NCBI GenBank assembly: GCA_944381535.1
Contig: CALWLN010000213.1
Location: forward strand, 1 to 44,666
Source: an uncultured Lachnospiraceae bacterium
GTDB taxonomy: Bacteria; Bacillota; Clostridia; Lachnospirales; Lachnospiraceae
Reading direction: 5' to 3'
Length of the DNA: 44,666 bases
The notes under the pieces are model-generated. The model made no database searches, was not told the origin of the DNA, and worked only from the letters and a program-made list of their open reading frames with translations. Numbering within the stretch: the first letter of the stretch is position 1; every line of letters begins with the position of its first letter. Made by a program: the position numbers and the translations under genes. This document shows, piece by piece, positions 22,550 to 31,784 of this stretch.

Positions 22550-23875
22550 CTATACCACCTCCTGAAAGCATCTTTCCAGTATATCCATGGCTTCCTTTGC
22601 CTGATCCATGGTGATGATCAAAGGCGGTTTTAACTTAATCACATTGTGGGCAGATTGGAAGAACAGTCCCTGACTGACACACCACAAAAACAGCTTTTTC
22701 ATCGTCTCTTCCGTAAATGGTTTCTTGGTTATCGGATCCTTTACCAGTTCCACTCCGATTGCCAGGCCCGGTCCTCTTACATCCCCTATGAACGAAAACC
22801 GCTTTTGCATTTCAAGCAGCCGTTCTGTCATATATGCTCCCACCTCAGCGCCATTTTCCAGCAAATGATCCCGTTCCATAATCTCCAGGGTTTTCATGAC
22901 CGCCGCATAGGTCAAATGGTTATTCTGGAATGTCTGCATGTCTTCCATCAGGTTTTCAAAGCCTGTGAGACGGTCATGTATCAGGATTCCGCCCACAGGC
23001 ATTCCGCTTCCCATTCCTTTGGCAAAAGCGATGATATCCGGTTCCACGTCATAATACTGCGCAGCAAAGAACTTACCGGTTCTTCCAAAGGTCTGGATCT
23101 CATCAAAAATCAGGAGGATTCCCATTTCATCACAGATCTGACGTACCCTTTGAAGATATTCCTTAGGCAGCGGAATCTGGCCGCCTCCGGATTGAATGGG
23201 TTCTATAATAACTCCCGCAACCGGACCGGATACCCCGTGCTGCAGCGTTTCCTTCAAAGACTGTGCGCACTCTAAGCTGCATTTGCCCGGTTCCTTTGAA
23301 AAAGGACAACGGTAACAATATGCCCGCTGCGTTTTCACAAAATGATGCTCTGCATGATTTACAAACCGGTAAAAACTCTCATTGGCAATCTCTTCCTCCG
23401 CTCCTCTTGCTGACAGAAAAGTTGCATCCGCGGTGCCGAAGGTGGTGCCATGATATCCGCCGTATAATGTCACAAAGTTTCGGGATCCCGGTACGTTTTT
23501 CAGCGCAATTTTCATGGCGGATTCGATTGCCATACCACCTCCCAGCGTAAAGGATATTCTGTTCAGGTGAGGAGGCGCCACATTTGCCAGCTTGTGATAC
23601 AGGCTGAGACGAAGATCCGTCTGATGAAGCGGCGCTACCATAGGCATATTCAGCGCTTGTTCATAAATCGCCTCTGCAACTTCCCGATTACCAAATCCCA
23701 GAAGACAGACAAACTGCTCTGACGTAAAGTCCATATATTTTTTCCCATCCAGATCTTCCAGATAAATCCCCTCCCCTCCCTTTAAGGAAAGGCCTCCTGG
23801 AAGTTTAAAACAAGGCATCAGGTGCCTGCTGTATTCCACTCTCTGCTCAGGGGTCAATTCATATTGATTTTTCAT
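22550..23875 (-). CDS. Class III aminotransferase, GabT-like, with a four-cysteine motif
   Basis: PLP-dependent aminotransferase of 441 residues. The PLP-binding parts are LGGGMAIESAMKIAL, YGGYHGTTFG, FDEIQTFGRTG (D258) and the Schiff-base lysine K286 in IIAFAKGMGSGMPVGG. An inserted CYRC and C-x3-C motif (C187, C190, C199, C203) sits before the large-domain strand and could hold zinc or an iron-sulfur cluster, as in some GABA-transaminase relatives. It is next to an SDR, an MDR and two glycosidases, so its substrate may be a keto-sugar or amino sugar and not an amino acid. It has 12- and 0-base gaps to its neighbours. Confidence 0.88.
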   Translation of the reverse strand: MKNQYELTPEQRVEYSRHLMPCFKLPGGLSLKGGEGIYLEDLDGKKYMDFTSEQFVCLLGFGNREVAEAIYEQALNMPMVAPLHQTDLRLSLYHKLANVAPPHLNRISFTLGGGMAIESAMKIALKNVPGSRNFVTLYGGYHGTTFGTADATFLSARGAEEEIANESFYRFVNHAEHHFVKTQRAYCYRCPFSKEPGKCSLECAQSLKETLQHGVSGPVAGVIIEPIQSGGGQIPLPKEYLQRVRQICDEMGILLIFDEIQTFGRTGKFFAAQYYDVEPDIIAFAKGMGSGMPVGGILIHDRLTGFENLMEDMQTFQNNHLTYAAVMKTLEIMERDHLLENGAEVGAYMTERLLEMQKRFSFIGDVRGPGLAIGVELVKDPITKKPFTEETMKKLFLWCVSQGLFFQSAHNVIKLKPPLIITMDQAKEAMDILERCFQEVV

Positions 23876-23887
23876 TCTGTCACTCCT

Positions 23888-24922
23888 TCACACATTTGCA
23901 TTGACATGATTTTTAAGCTTCTCCATCTCTTCCTGCCACAACTTTACTACTTTGTCTTCAAATACCGGCTCCTGAGCCCCTTCAAATCCTCCGATGGATT
24001 CCTGGTAAGAAATGAATTCACGGATAGCATCTGCCAGAGAATACTCCCATTCAAAATCCGGAAACTGTCTGTGAAATTTATCTACGGAAAAATACAGGTG
24101 AAATCTGGCAAGCTCACCCAATACGCTCTCCTTTACTTCCTGTCTGTCCAAAGAGAATAAAAAGTCCGTGGGAATATGTACAATCTTTACAGGTTTACCC
24201 AGCGCTTCCCCGAATGCCTGAAGGTACTCATCATAGGTAACTGCCCGATTATGTGCGCAATTATAGATCTGACCGATGGTGCTATCCTCTTCACAGATTC
24301 TTGCGATCATCCGTCCTGTATTATAAGCTGCACCCGCATCGATAAGCGTTGTTCCGTCGCCGGGGGAATATACCGGCATTCCCTGCCGGATTCTGGCAAC
24401 CAGCCAGGTCCCTCTATCCCGGCCAAATGCACTCATACAGAAAGTTTTCCCAAGAGAATATCCCGGCCGGATAATCGTATATCCAATCGACGTACCTTCC
24501 AGTTCCCTCCGGTACAATTCTTCAATTGCCTTTTTATCCTCTGCATATTTTCCATTGGGAGCTCTCATGGGATCATCTTCACCCATGGGAAGTCTGGACA
24601 ACGGATATCCGTACACATCCGCCGTACTGATAAATAAAAATCTCCTGCAGGGTACCTCTCTTAAAGCACAAACCACGGTATCAGCCTGACATAATTCAAA
24701 ACAGGTGCTGTCAAGAACAATATCCGGCCTGAAATCCAGGAATGCGTCAACCAGCACTTCTTTACAATCGCGATTTCCATAATAGAAGCGGATTTTTCCT
24801 TCATAGCCAAGCAGGCCGCCGTGACTTCTCTTAATAACCGCAACGGGAATTTCTTTTTTCAGTAAATATGCAATTGCTGAGTCCGAGATATTACCCGGTC
24901 CTCCAAGAAACATCACTCTCAT
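23888..24922 (-). CDS. NAD-dependent epimerase/dehydratase (extended SDR)
   Basis: A 344-residue SDR. The start is ATG at 24922 (GGAG 7 nt upstream); an ATG two codons earlier overlaps the previous stop but is too near the ribosome site. The glycine motif is FLGGPGNISDSAIAYLL. The active site has ISTADVYGYPLS and the YxxxK of GKYAEDKKAIEEL, then IIRPGYSLG. NAD-SDR proteins of this type act on nucleotide sugars or free sugars. Position in the operon points to oxidation or epimerisation of the imported sugar. The exact reaction cannot be read from the sequence. Confidence 0.85.
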   Translation of the reverse strand: MRVMFLGGPGNISDSAIAYLLKKEIPVAVIKRSHGGLLGYEGKIRFYYGNRDCKEVLVDAFLDFRPDIVLDSTCFELCQADTVVCALREVPCRRFLFISTADVYGYPLSRLPMGEDDPMRAPNGKYAEDKKAIEELYRRELEGTSIGYTIIRPGYSLGKTFCMSAFGRDRGTWLVARIRQGMPVYSPGDGTTLIDAGAAYNTGRMIARICEEDSTIGQIYNCAHNRAVTYDEYLQAFGEALGKPVKIVHIPTDFLFSLDRQEVKESVLGELARFHLYFSVDKFHRQFPDFEWEYSLADAIREFISYQESIGGFEGAQEPVFEDKVVKLWQEEMEKLKNHVNANV

Positions 24923-24924
24923 TT

Positions 24925-26145
24925 TCATTCTCCGTTCTTTTTGATATGCAGAAGCCAGTCATCCGCTCCTCCCGCATTGTGTCCCGGAATCTGCAGTCTT
25001 CCTCCATCTGCCCATACTGCCGCAAAACGCCTGCCGCTCACCGGATCAATCCATTCGGCATCTTTCGCATATTTCATGCCGGGAACCGTAAAGTAGCGCC
25101 GATCCGATATATAGGCAGCCAGCTCTTTCCCATCTTCCGTACAGGCTGTCGGGATATAATGATCGGATGCGTTCGGCATCAATGATCGAATCGTCCGGAT
25201 CCGCTTTCCCTGAAAATCCGGCTTCATGCGCCACCAGGGAATCTGTTCAAAGATTTCCCGCAATGTCATCATATGCTGAGCTGCCGCACTCCATAATGCG
25301 TCCGGCCAGAACATATTTGCCATCCAGATATCCTTATTCCCGTAAGTCTGTCCGCTGCCGCCCAGAAGGATGGAGGTATAAGCAAATTTTCGCACAACAT
25401 CCGCTCCGATTCCATCATTTCCATCATAATGGGTTTCTCCCAGCAATGCCGGCTTATCCGGATATTTTTCCTTTGCCTCCAGCATTTGCCGGATACAGCA
25501 ATCATAATCATACGTATAATTCATGCAGAAATCATACCATTTTTCTTCTCCGAAAAATGGATAACTTGGACCGATGCCTGCGTGAAAGGTATTCAAAACA
25601 TGCGGCGCATTTTCCTGATAGACAGGCACACATTTCCTGATCTCTCCATGGAGCGGGATGGCATCGTCATCTCCCCCGTGAATAAACGCTATGACATTGG
25701 ATAATCTTCCGTATCTTGCCGCGATCTGGCGGGCATATTCCAGGAGAGGTTCTCCATGATACAGCAATTGCCAGTCATCCTCCCAGGTGCTCAGCCACAT
25801 AGGTGCAATGGCAACCGCAAGCCCCAGGCTTTGCGCATATGCCAGAACCTGATCTGCATGTGCAAAATAGGCTTCATTTAACGCCTCTATTTTTCCGGGT
25901 TCCAAAAAAGGATTTTCCCCGTAACAGTTCGTCTGGTAGATATGATGGGGGAGCATATGTACCTGAATTACCGTGAATCCCTTCCGGGCCCGATCTTCTA
26001 AATAAATCTGTGCTTCTTCAAGCGTCATCATCCAGAAAATTCTCCAGCAGGTGTCTGCCTGCCACAGGAAAGGCTTTCCATCCTGATCCTCGAAATATCC
26101 TCCCTGCCTGTTAATCTTTATGGGAAATCGAAATGTTCCTGCCAT
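24925..26145 (-). CDS. DUF4038 / GH140-like glycoside hydrolase
   Basis: A 406-residue (beta/alpha)8 hydrolase of the DUF4038 (apiosidase-like) group. The N-terminal signature reads GGYFEDQDGKPFLWQADTCW, then RKGFTVIQVHMLPHHIYQ. Candidate catalytic residues are the acidic cluster GGDDD (157-161) and E237 in LLGETHYDGND. A small C-terminal beta domain follows (AAYISDRRYFTVPGMKYAKD) as in PF12904. There is no signal peptide, so it acts on imported oligosaccharides. GH140 founders cleave apiose from pectin RG-II; the specificity of this branch is unknown. Its stop overlaps the region of the SDR start. Confidence 0.8.
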   Translation of the reverse strand: MAGTFRFPIKINRQGGYFEDQDGKPFLWQADTCWRIFWMMTLEEAQIYLEDRARKGFTVIQVHMLPHHIYQTNCYGENPFLEPGKIEALNEAYFAHADQVLAYAQSLGLAVAIAPMWLSTWEDDWQLLYHGEPLLEYARQIAARYGRLSNVIAFIHGGDDDAIPLHGEIRKCVPVYQENAPHVLNTFHAGIGPSYPFFGEEKWYDFCMNYTYDYDCCIRQMLEAKEKYPDKPALLGETHYDGNDGIGADVVRKFAYTSILLGGSGQTYGNKDIWMANMFWPDALWSAAAQHMMTLREIFEQIPWWRMKPDFQGKRIRTIRSLMPNASDHYIPTACTEDGKELAAYISDRRYFTVPGMKYAKDAEWIDPVSGRRFAAVWADGGRLQIPGHNAGGADDWLLHIKKNGE

Positions 26146-26161
26146 ATTCCCTCCCTATGTC

Positions 26162-28111
26162 CTATCTTTTATATTCCATTTTCCGAATTTCTTTTACCAG
26201 AATCGTACAATGCTTTTCCGGATCCGTCTCCGCTGCTACCTCCAGAAGCTCCTTTTCCGGACAGGGATTGGAAAACATATGCCGGTAAAAAGTCTCTTCT
26301 CCCACCTGCAGTGGCAACGTTGCATAAGTTGTTTCCATCAAATGGTCATCCACCTGATACATGTTTTGTTCTTCCATCCGTTCCCGCTTCCAGGAAGCCA
26401 GCCGGTAGCCGATATCATCTCCATATCTTACGGGAATGCTGCTTTGACTTCCGTCTGCGTAGAGAAACTTCACCTCACCGATCTTATATTTGGAGTCCTC
26501 CGGAAACACACCGTCTACAAACCACCGGAAATCCGGATGATAATCCGTGTGATACAAAAGTTCCACATAATCCGGGTGGCGCGATCCCTCGTTAATCCTG
26601 CATTTTTTCCGATCCGGGTTTTTTCTGTCATAAAGACTCTCCATAACCAATGCTCTGATTTTCTTAAAATCATCCTCTTTATAATCCGGATTCCAGAACA
26701 TTTCATATGCGTATGCAATATTGAAAAAGATTCCGTTTCTCTGCAGAATCCTTTCGTCCAACGTACTCCAGTTGGAAATCATGGCGCCGCAGATCTCCTT
26801 TTTGCGATCCTGCCAGTCCGGGAACAGGTAACTGTCAAAATTCCCATAACGCACGGAAAACCTCTCCTCCAGCAGCTCGTCCTCCAGATCCCGGGAAAGT
26901 CCCCAGTTCCAGTGCAGGATTTCTACTTCCTTGTTCACGCGATAAATTGCCGGCCAGGTTGCCGGCATGATCCCGATAAATTTGCCGTCCCTGTGAAATG
27001 CAGGAGAATACATTCTGATTTCGGCTCCTCCAAAAGGCCCCGCACCCGGAACCTGCGCATTTTTCAGCAGTTTATCGCCCCAGATCACGGTTTTAATATT
27101 TTTCTTTTTCAGATATGCTGCAATTTTATTTACATCATCTGCAAAAATATCCGCTCCGGATCTTAACCGACACTTTTCACAGACAGCAATGGAATAATAT
27201 TCATCATGCCCGATATTCATCCGCTGCGGTTCAAATACCTGCACGACCTCATCTATTACATCAAATAAAATTTCATACGATCTGGGATTGGAAGGGCAAT
27301 AGGTATCCGGATAGGGATCCTCCGGGCGTTCCGCAATCTCAGGATTGCCCATCATCAAATAATCGCAGTGTCCCAAAGAAGGTACTTCCGGAATCACTTC
27401 CAGTTCTCTTTCCTTGCAATAGGATACCAGCTGTTTCATTTCCTCCTGAGTCAGGAATTCTCCGCCGCCGTTTTCCATATGAATGGCATTTTTATACCAG
27501 GGAAAGGTCTGATCCTGTATCACTGTGGTTTTCCCGGAATACTCGGACATTTCTTTACAATAAGAAACCCATCCCTGATTAATTTCCGGGTGCCTCTTAT
27601 ACTCCATGGCACCTCCGACTTCGATCATTACGGTATTGAATTGATAAAAAACCAAAAGATCTATAAATTTTTTAAAAAAGGAAATGTTCTTTCGGGAAGG
27701 CGTAAAGATCTTCATCCCACGCTCTTTGCACACCGGTGCAAAATAAGCACAAACCTGGCGCAAATATCCTCCCTGCGTCAAATGCAGGAGGCTGGCTGCT
27801 CCATAAAGCAGTCCTCTTTTTGTCGTTGCATAAACGGTTACTTCTTCCCCTTGCGCATATACAAGGCAGCTCTCTTCATTCCAAGAGTGCAGCAGTTCGG
27901 TAAGCTTTTTTTCCTCTTCCAGCTTCTTAGGAGGAATACTTTGCAGGAAACAAATTCTTTTATAATGATCGGGGGAGCCTTCCGTGCCCTTTCCTTCTTT
28001 TTTCAATGCAAAAGCTGCAAGCAGATCCTCCATCACCGAAGATGCACCTGTAATTTGGGTTTTTTCCGTAATATAACGTCCTTTTCCAAATTCGATGATT
28101 CGTTCCTTCAT
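26162..28111 (-). CDS. GH20-like beta-N-acetylhexosaminidase, cytoplasmic
   Basis: A 649-residue protein with an N-terminal GH20b-type alpha/beta domain (about 1-120, EVTVYATTKRGLLYGAASLL). The TIM barrel begins at ERGMKIFTPSRKNISFFKKF. The catalytic Asp-Glu pair is D303-E304 in RMNIGHDEYYS; later barrel strands include VIWGDKLL and EILHWNWGLS. About 150 residues follow the barrel as an extra C-terminal domain of beta type. It lacks a signal peptide, so it hydrolyses imported material. GH20 enzymes use the substrate's own N-acetyl group for catalysis, which points to a HexNAc-containing glycan or an N-acyl amino sugar. Confidence 0.82.
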   Translation of the reverse strand: MKERIIEFGKGRYITEKTQITGASSVMEDLLAAFALKKEGKGTEGSPDHYKRICFLQSIPPKKLEEEKKLTELLHSWNEESCLVYAQGEEVTVYATTKRGLLYGAASLLHLTQGGYLRQVCAYFAPVCKERGMKIFTPSRKNISFFKKFIDLLVFYQFNTVMIEVGGAMEYKRHPEINQGWVSYCKEMSEYSGKTTVIQDQTFPWYKNAIHMENGGGEFLTQEEMKQLVSYCKERELEVIPEVPSLGHCDYLMMGNPEIAERPEDPYPDTYCPSNPRSYEILFDVIDEVVQVFEPQRMNIGHDEYYSIAVCEKCRLRSGADIFADDVNKIAAYLKKKNIKTVIWGDKLLKNAQVPGAGPFGGAEIRMYSPAFHRDGKFIGIMPATWPAIYRVNKEVEILHWNWGLSRDLEDELLEERFSVRYGNFDSYLFPDWQDRKKEICGAMISNWSTLDERILQRNGIFFNIAYAYEMFWNPDYKEDDFKKIRALVMESLYDRKNPDRKKCRINEGSRHPDYVELLYHTDYHPDFRWFVDGVFPEDSKYKIGEVKFLYADGSQSSIPVRYGDDIGYRLASWKRERMEEQNMYQVDDHLMETTYATLPLQVGEETFYRHMFSNPCPEKELLEVAAETDPEKHCTILVKEIRKMEYKR

Positions 28112-28158
28112 TTCTTCCTCCTGAAAACCGGTACTTCTATGCTTTTTATTTTTGTCTT

Positions 28159-29697
28159 TTACTTCGCAGCTTCAAATCTATCTTTGGCCTGTTTCTCCAT
28201 TTCTGCATTTACAGCATCAATTCCGGCCTCTTTTAATTTCTGTTTGAATTCCTTTAACGTTGCTTCGGGATCTTCTGTAAATCCAAGGTACATAACCGGC
28301 AGGTATTCGGATAATACATTAGAAGTTGCCGCTACTTCCGTTGTCACATTATCTGTTATAAAGGACATGCCATCCAGAGGATGATGCACCGCCTGATCGT
28401 AGAAATAGCTCAGTAAAGTATCCGTATAACCATCGAAGGACTCTGTCGGCAGACTGGGTGTGTTGGAGAAACACCAGAAGGAATATCCGCCGTAAGCATC
28501 GGGATTGACTGCTTCCACTTCTAAGAACTTATTTCCTTCATATTCCACTTCACCGGCAATTTTATTATGCTCACCCGGAATACCGTAGTTGATCAAGAAG
28601 TTCAATTCCGGATCATATCCCAGCAAATCTGCTGCCATCATGGCTCTGTCAATATTTTTGCTCTTGGCATTAAAAGCAACGCCCTGGGAATAACCGGTGG
28701 AACCAAGCTTCTTTCCTTCCAGAAGATTTACATATTCAATTTTCCAATCCGGATGATTTACTTTGGCTGACTGCCATGCTGCATTGGCTTCTGTAATATT
28801 ACAGATCTTCACAACACTCTTTCCTGCTTCAAAACGCTCTGCATTGGCGGAAGTCAAATCACTCTTTGACAGAAATCCCTTCTGATTCCATCTCACCATC
28901 CGCTTAAGATGCTCTTCATAACCGGGCAGCTCATAGAACGGTGTCAGTTCCACCTTTTCCGGATCGGTAAAATCATACGTATAGACGCCGGTATGCTCGC
29001 CTGCCAGATACCAATGCTCATCCGGATAAACAACAATCGCTCTCATATACATTTCAGCATTGTCTCTGGAAATATCAAGGGGAATTATGCCTTTTTCATT
29101 TTCCAGAACTTTATCCATATACGCTTCCAGATCATCTACCGTTTTTACTTCACTCATACCATATTTTTCTCTCAAATCACCACGAATCATGAATCCATAG
29201 TGATTTGCAAAATAATTATACTGCGGAATCAGATAGCAGTTTCCGTTGATGGCAGAGCTGCTCCAGGCAGATTCCGGCAGATTAGCCACCGTCAACGGGC
29301 AGTTTTTCTTAATCATTTCCATGGTTAGAGGATAAAATCCTCCTTTGGATGCAGTCTCAGAATAAAGCGCCCAGTCTGCCGTATAAATCATGTCAAATTC
29401 TTCCCCGGAAGTAAATAAAAGGGGATATCTCTGATCCCAGTCTCCCCAGGAAAGGTACACCGGTTCAATGGTTGCATTGATCTTCTCGGTTAGTATCCGA
29501 TTGATGTCATCGAATACCTTCTCATTATCCGCTGCCGGCTCTCCGATAAAATAAAACTTCAGGGTTACGGGATCCAAGCCGGACGCCCCGCCGTCACCGC
29601 CTCCCGTGCCGCCCGGCTTCTTACCATGACCGCATCCTGTCATTCCCAGAACCATCACCAACACAAGAATCACTGCCATTACTCTTTTTTTCAACAT
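28159..29697 (-). CDS. Sugar ABC transporter substrate-binding lipoprotein (LplA-like)
   Basis: Extracellular solute-binding lipoprotein of 512 residues from the ATG at 29697 (GGAGG 7 nt upstream). A lipoprotein signal, VLVMVLGMTGC, with the lipobox cysteine at about residue 22, precedes a Gly/Lys-rich linker. The body is a type II periplasmic-binding fold (TLKFYFIGEPAADNEKVFDD, YQNRYPLLFTSGEEFDMIYT-like strands). The C-terminal 130 residues resemble DUF3502. This lineage is typical of complex-oligosaccharide importers that use LplB/YtcP permeases, such as the two genes upstream. No ATPase gene is present; a shared MsmX-type ATPase elsewhere is expected. Confidence 0.92.
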   Translation of the reverse strand: MLKKRVMAVILVLVMVLGMTGCGHGKKPGGTGGGDGGASGLDPVTLKFYFIGEPAADNEKVFDDINRILTEKINATIEPVYLSWGDWDQRYPLLFTSGEEFDMIYTADWALYSETASKGGFYPLTMEMIKKNCPLTVANLPESAWSSSAINGNCYLIPQYNYFANHYGFMIRGDLREKYGMSEVKTVDDLEAYMDKVLENEKGIIPLDISRDNAEMYMRAIVVYPDEHWYLAGEHTGVYTYDFTDPEKVELTPFYELPGYEEHLKRMVRWNQKGFLSKSDLTSANAERFEAGKSVVKICNITEANAAWQSAKVNHPDWKIEYVNLLEGKKLGSTGYSQGVAFNAKSKNIDRAMMAADLLGYDPELNFLINYGIPGEHNKIAGEVEYEGNKFLEVEAVNPDAYGGYSFWCFSNTPSLPTESFDGYTDTLLSYFYDQAVHHPLDGMSFITDNVTTEVAATSNVLSEYLPVMYLGFTEDPEATLKEFKQKLKEAGIDAVNAEMEKQAKDRFEAAK

Positions 29698-29753
29698 TTT
29701 CATTCCTCCATATTTTTTATAATGTTGTAGGTCGTGCGCCCTTTCAGGTACAC

Positions 29754-30647
29754 TTAGCCTTTAACGGCTCCGACCATGATCCCGCTGACAAAGTACTTTT
29801 GCACAAAAGGATACAGAATCAAAATCGGGCCGATTGTTACCAATGTCATTGCCATCTTAAAGGATTCCTCCGGCGGCGTTACCACCGTAAGCTGAGGCAC
29901 CTTGGATACCAGTTCCCGCAGCATGGTAATCTGAGACAGCATCTTATACAGATAATATTGTAACGGAATCAGACTCTTTTTATCCACATAAAGCATGGCA
30001 TTAAACCAGTCATTCCAGTATTCCAGTGCCATAAACAATCCCACGGTCGCTAAAATCGGCTTGGAAAGAGGCATTACGATCTTTCGAAAAATCTGAAATT
30101 CTCCGGCGCCGTCAATCTCCGCCGATTCGATCAGAGAATCCGGTATGGATGCACTGATCGTGCTTCGCATTATAATGATATAAAAGACGTTGATCAAAAG
30201 CGGCAGGATCAATGCAAGCAAATTGTTTTTAATTCCCAGATAGCGAATCATCAAAATATACTTTGGGACAATGCCTCCTTCAAATATAGTTGTAAAGTAG
30301 AAGAAGAAAGCAACTGCATTTCTGTGCGGAAAGCACTTGCGTCCCAGCACATATGCCGCCATGGCAGTGATCAAAAGACCGGTCAAGGTACCTGCCGCCG
30401 TGACAAAAATCGTTACACCATATGCATTCAAAATATCACCGGGCGCTGCCAGGATCGTCCGAAAAGCAGCTGTGGAAAACTGATGCGGGAGCAGCGAATA
30501 ACCATATTCCAGTATCGACTGTTCTGAGGAAAATGCTCCGGAGATCACGAAACCAAAAGGCAAAATGCAGCATAAGGTAAATATGGTCAGGAAGCTGTAT
30601 GCAATTATGGAAAACACAACTCTGTCTTTGCTTAATTTATAATGCAT
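29754..30647 (-). CDS. Sugar ABC transporter permease, YtcP/LplC type
   Basis: Inner-membrane permease of 297 residues from the ATG at 30647 (AAGGAGG 6 nt upstream). Six membrane segments can be drawn, beginning at VVFSIIAYSFLTIFTLCCIL. The EAA loop coupling it to the ATPase is ESAEIDGAGEFQIFRKIVMP. The end AVKG (SGIMVGAVKG) is typical of YtcP/LplC. It pairs with the LplB-type permease 10 bases upstream. Confidence 0.93.
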   Translation of the reverse strand: MHYKLSKDRVVFSIIAYSFLTIFTLCCILPFGFVISGAFSSEQSILEYGYSLLPHQFSTAAFRTILAAPGDILNAYGVTIFVTAAGTLTGLLITAMAAYVLGRKCFPHRNAVAFFFYFTTIFEGGIVPKYILMIRYLGIKNNLLALILPLLINVFYIIIMRSTISASIPDSLIESAEIDGAGEFQIFRKIVMPLSKPILATVGLFMALEYWNDWFNAMLYVDKKSLIPLQYYLYKMLSQITMLRELVSKVPQLTVVTPPEESFKMAMTLVTIGPILILYPFVQKYFVSGIMVGAVKG

Positions 30648-30657
30648 AATCTCCTCC

Positions 30658-31569
30658 TTAGAACAGCGCATAATCGCTTTGAAAATGCTTTACAACAGCA
30701 TTCACGCTTATGAGAATAACAAAATTGATTACGGACTGCATCAGTCCTGCCGCTGAGGACATCCCTACATCCTGAAGCTGCAGCAGGGATCTTACCACGA
30801 ACGTATCAATCACATCTGTCGTTTCATACAATAAAGGATTGTTTCCGGTTACCTGGTAGAACATCTGGAAATCTCCCTTAAAGATCCTTCCCACATCCAA
30901 AAGTACCAGCGTAATGATCTGCGGAACAATCAAGGGCAGTGTAATGGAAAAGATCTGCCGGAACTTGCCGGCACCTTCAATCGCCGCTGCTTCATAGATT
31001 TCCTTATCAATTCCTGTAATGGCAGCCAGATAAATTACCGAGCCATATCCCACCCATTTCCAGGCATTTACCAACACCAGTATATATTTCCAGGCACCTA
31101 TATTGGAATACATGTCCACCGGGGCCTTCCCCAGCGCCTGCAGGAAATTATTTACCGAACCATATTCGTAATTAAACAGGTTATAAATAAAGCCTCCCAC
31201 AATAACCCAGGAAATAAAATACGGCAGCAAAATTGCCGACTGGGAAATCTTACGAAAACGCTTCGCCGCGATTTCCGTCAAGAGTACCGCCGTAATAACC
31301 TGCAACGTCTGGTTCACTGCGATAAACACAATATTATAGGCAAACGTATTAAAAGCTACTCTGAAAATTTTGCCTCCGTTAAACAGGAACTTAAAATTCT
31401 TAAATCCGTTCCAGGGACTTCCATAAATGCCATCAATATAATTATAATTCTTAAACGCCAGCACGGTTCCGGTCATGGGTATGTATGCAAAAATAATGAA
31501 ATACAGCACCGCGGGCAACAGCATCAGAAACAGTACCCTGTTGCGCTTTTTATATCCTTTCCCTCTCAT
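30658..31569 (-). CDS. Sugar ABC transporter permease, LplB type
   Basis: Permease of 303 residues, first gene of the glycan operon. Membrane helices begin at VLFLMLLPAVLYFIIFAYIP. The EAA loop is EAAAIEGAGKFRQIFSITLP. The NFKFLFNGGKIFRVAFNTFA region and the C-terminal SDYALF are LplB-like. Its ATG has GGAGAGG upstream, and a sigma-A promoter (31594-31622) drives it. It partners the LplC-type permease and the lipoprotein. The whole operon runs about 10 kb to 21608. Confidence 0.93.
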   Translation of the reverse strand: MRGKGYKKRNRVLFLMLLPAVLYFIIFAYIPMTGTVLAFKNYNYIDGIYGSPWNGFKNFKFLFNGGKIFRVAFNTFAYNIVFIAVNQTLQVITAVLLTEIAAKRFRKISQSAILLPYFISWVIVGGFIYNLFNYEYGSVNNFLQALGKAPVDMYSNIGAWKYILVLVNAWKWVGYGSVIYLAAITGIDKEIYEAAAIEGAGKFRQIFSITLPLIVPQIITLVLLDVGRIFKGDFQMFYQVTGNNPLLYETTDVIDTFVVRSLLQLQDVGMSSAAGLMQSVINFVILISVNAVVKHFQSDYALF

Positions 31570-31593
31570 TGTCCTCTCCTTTCTACTGCCTTT

Positions 31594-31622
31594 ATTTTAG
31601 CAACGCCTTTGCACCTTTTCAA
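31594..31622 (-). promoter_or_regulatory. Promoter of the glycan-import operon
   Basis: Minus-strand TTGAAA (31617-31622), 17-bp spacer, TAAAAT (31594-31599), 25 bp before the LplB start. Confidence 0.7.
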
Positions 31623-31635
31623 TCGTAATATTCTC

Positions 31636-31653
31636 TGAAAACGGTAATTTTCA
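31636..31653. promoter_or_regulatory. Inverted repeat / cre-like site between the divergent promoters
   Basis: TGAAAA, 6 bases, TTTTCA. The first 14 bases fit the catabolite-response pattern TGWNANCGNTNWCA except for the last two. It lies just upstream of the operon's -35. Two TTTCACTT copies (31650, 31688) are 38 bp apart and could be AraC-type half-sites. This is tentative. Confidence 0.35.
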
Positions 31654-31693
31654 CTTCTGTTTTGATATTATGTTCAAAAAAATTGCGTTTCAC

Positions 31694-31722
31694 TTGATTT
31701 TTTTATTTGTTTAGCTTATAAT
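31694..31722 (+). promoter_or_regulatory. Promoter of the regulator-kinase operon
   Basis: TTGATT (31694-31699), 17-bp spacer, TATAAT (31717-31722), about 60 bp before the regulator start. It is divergent from the operon promoter. Confidence 0.75.
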
Positions 31723-31784
31723 GAATAAAACGTTTTTCGAAAGCATTGGAAAAAGTAACCAGTTATTAAGAAAGGGCCGGCACC

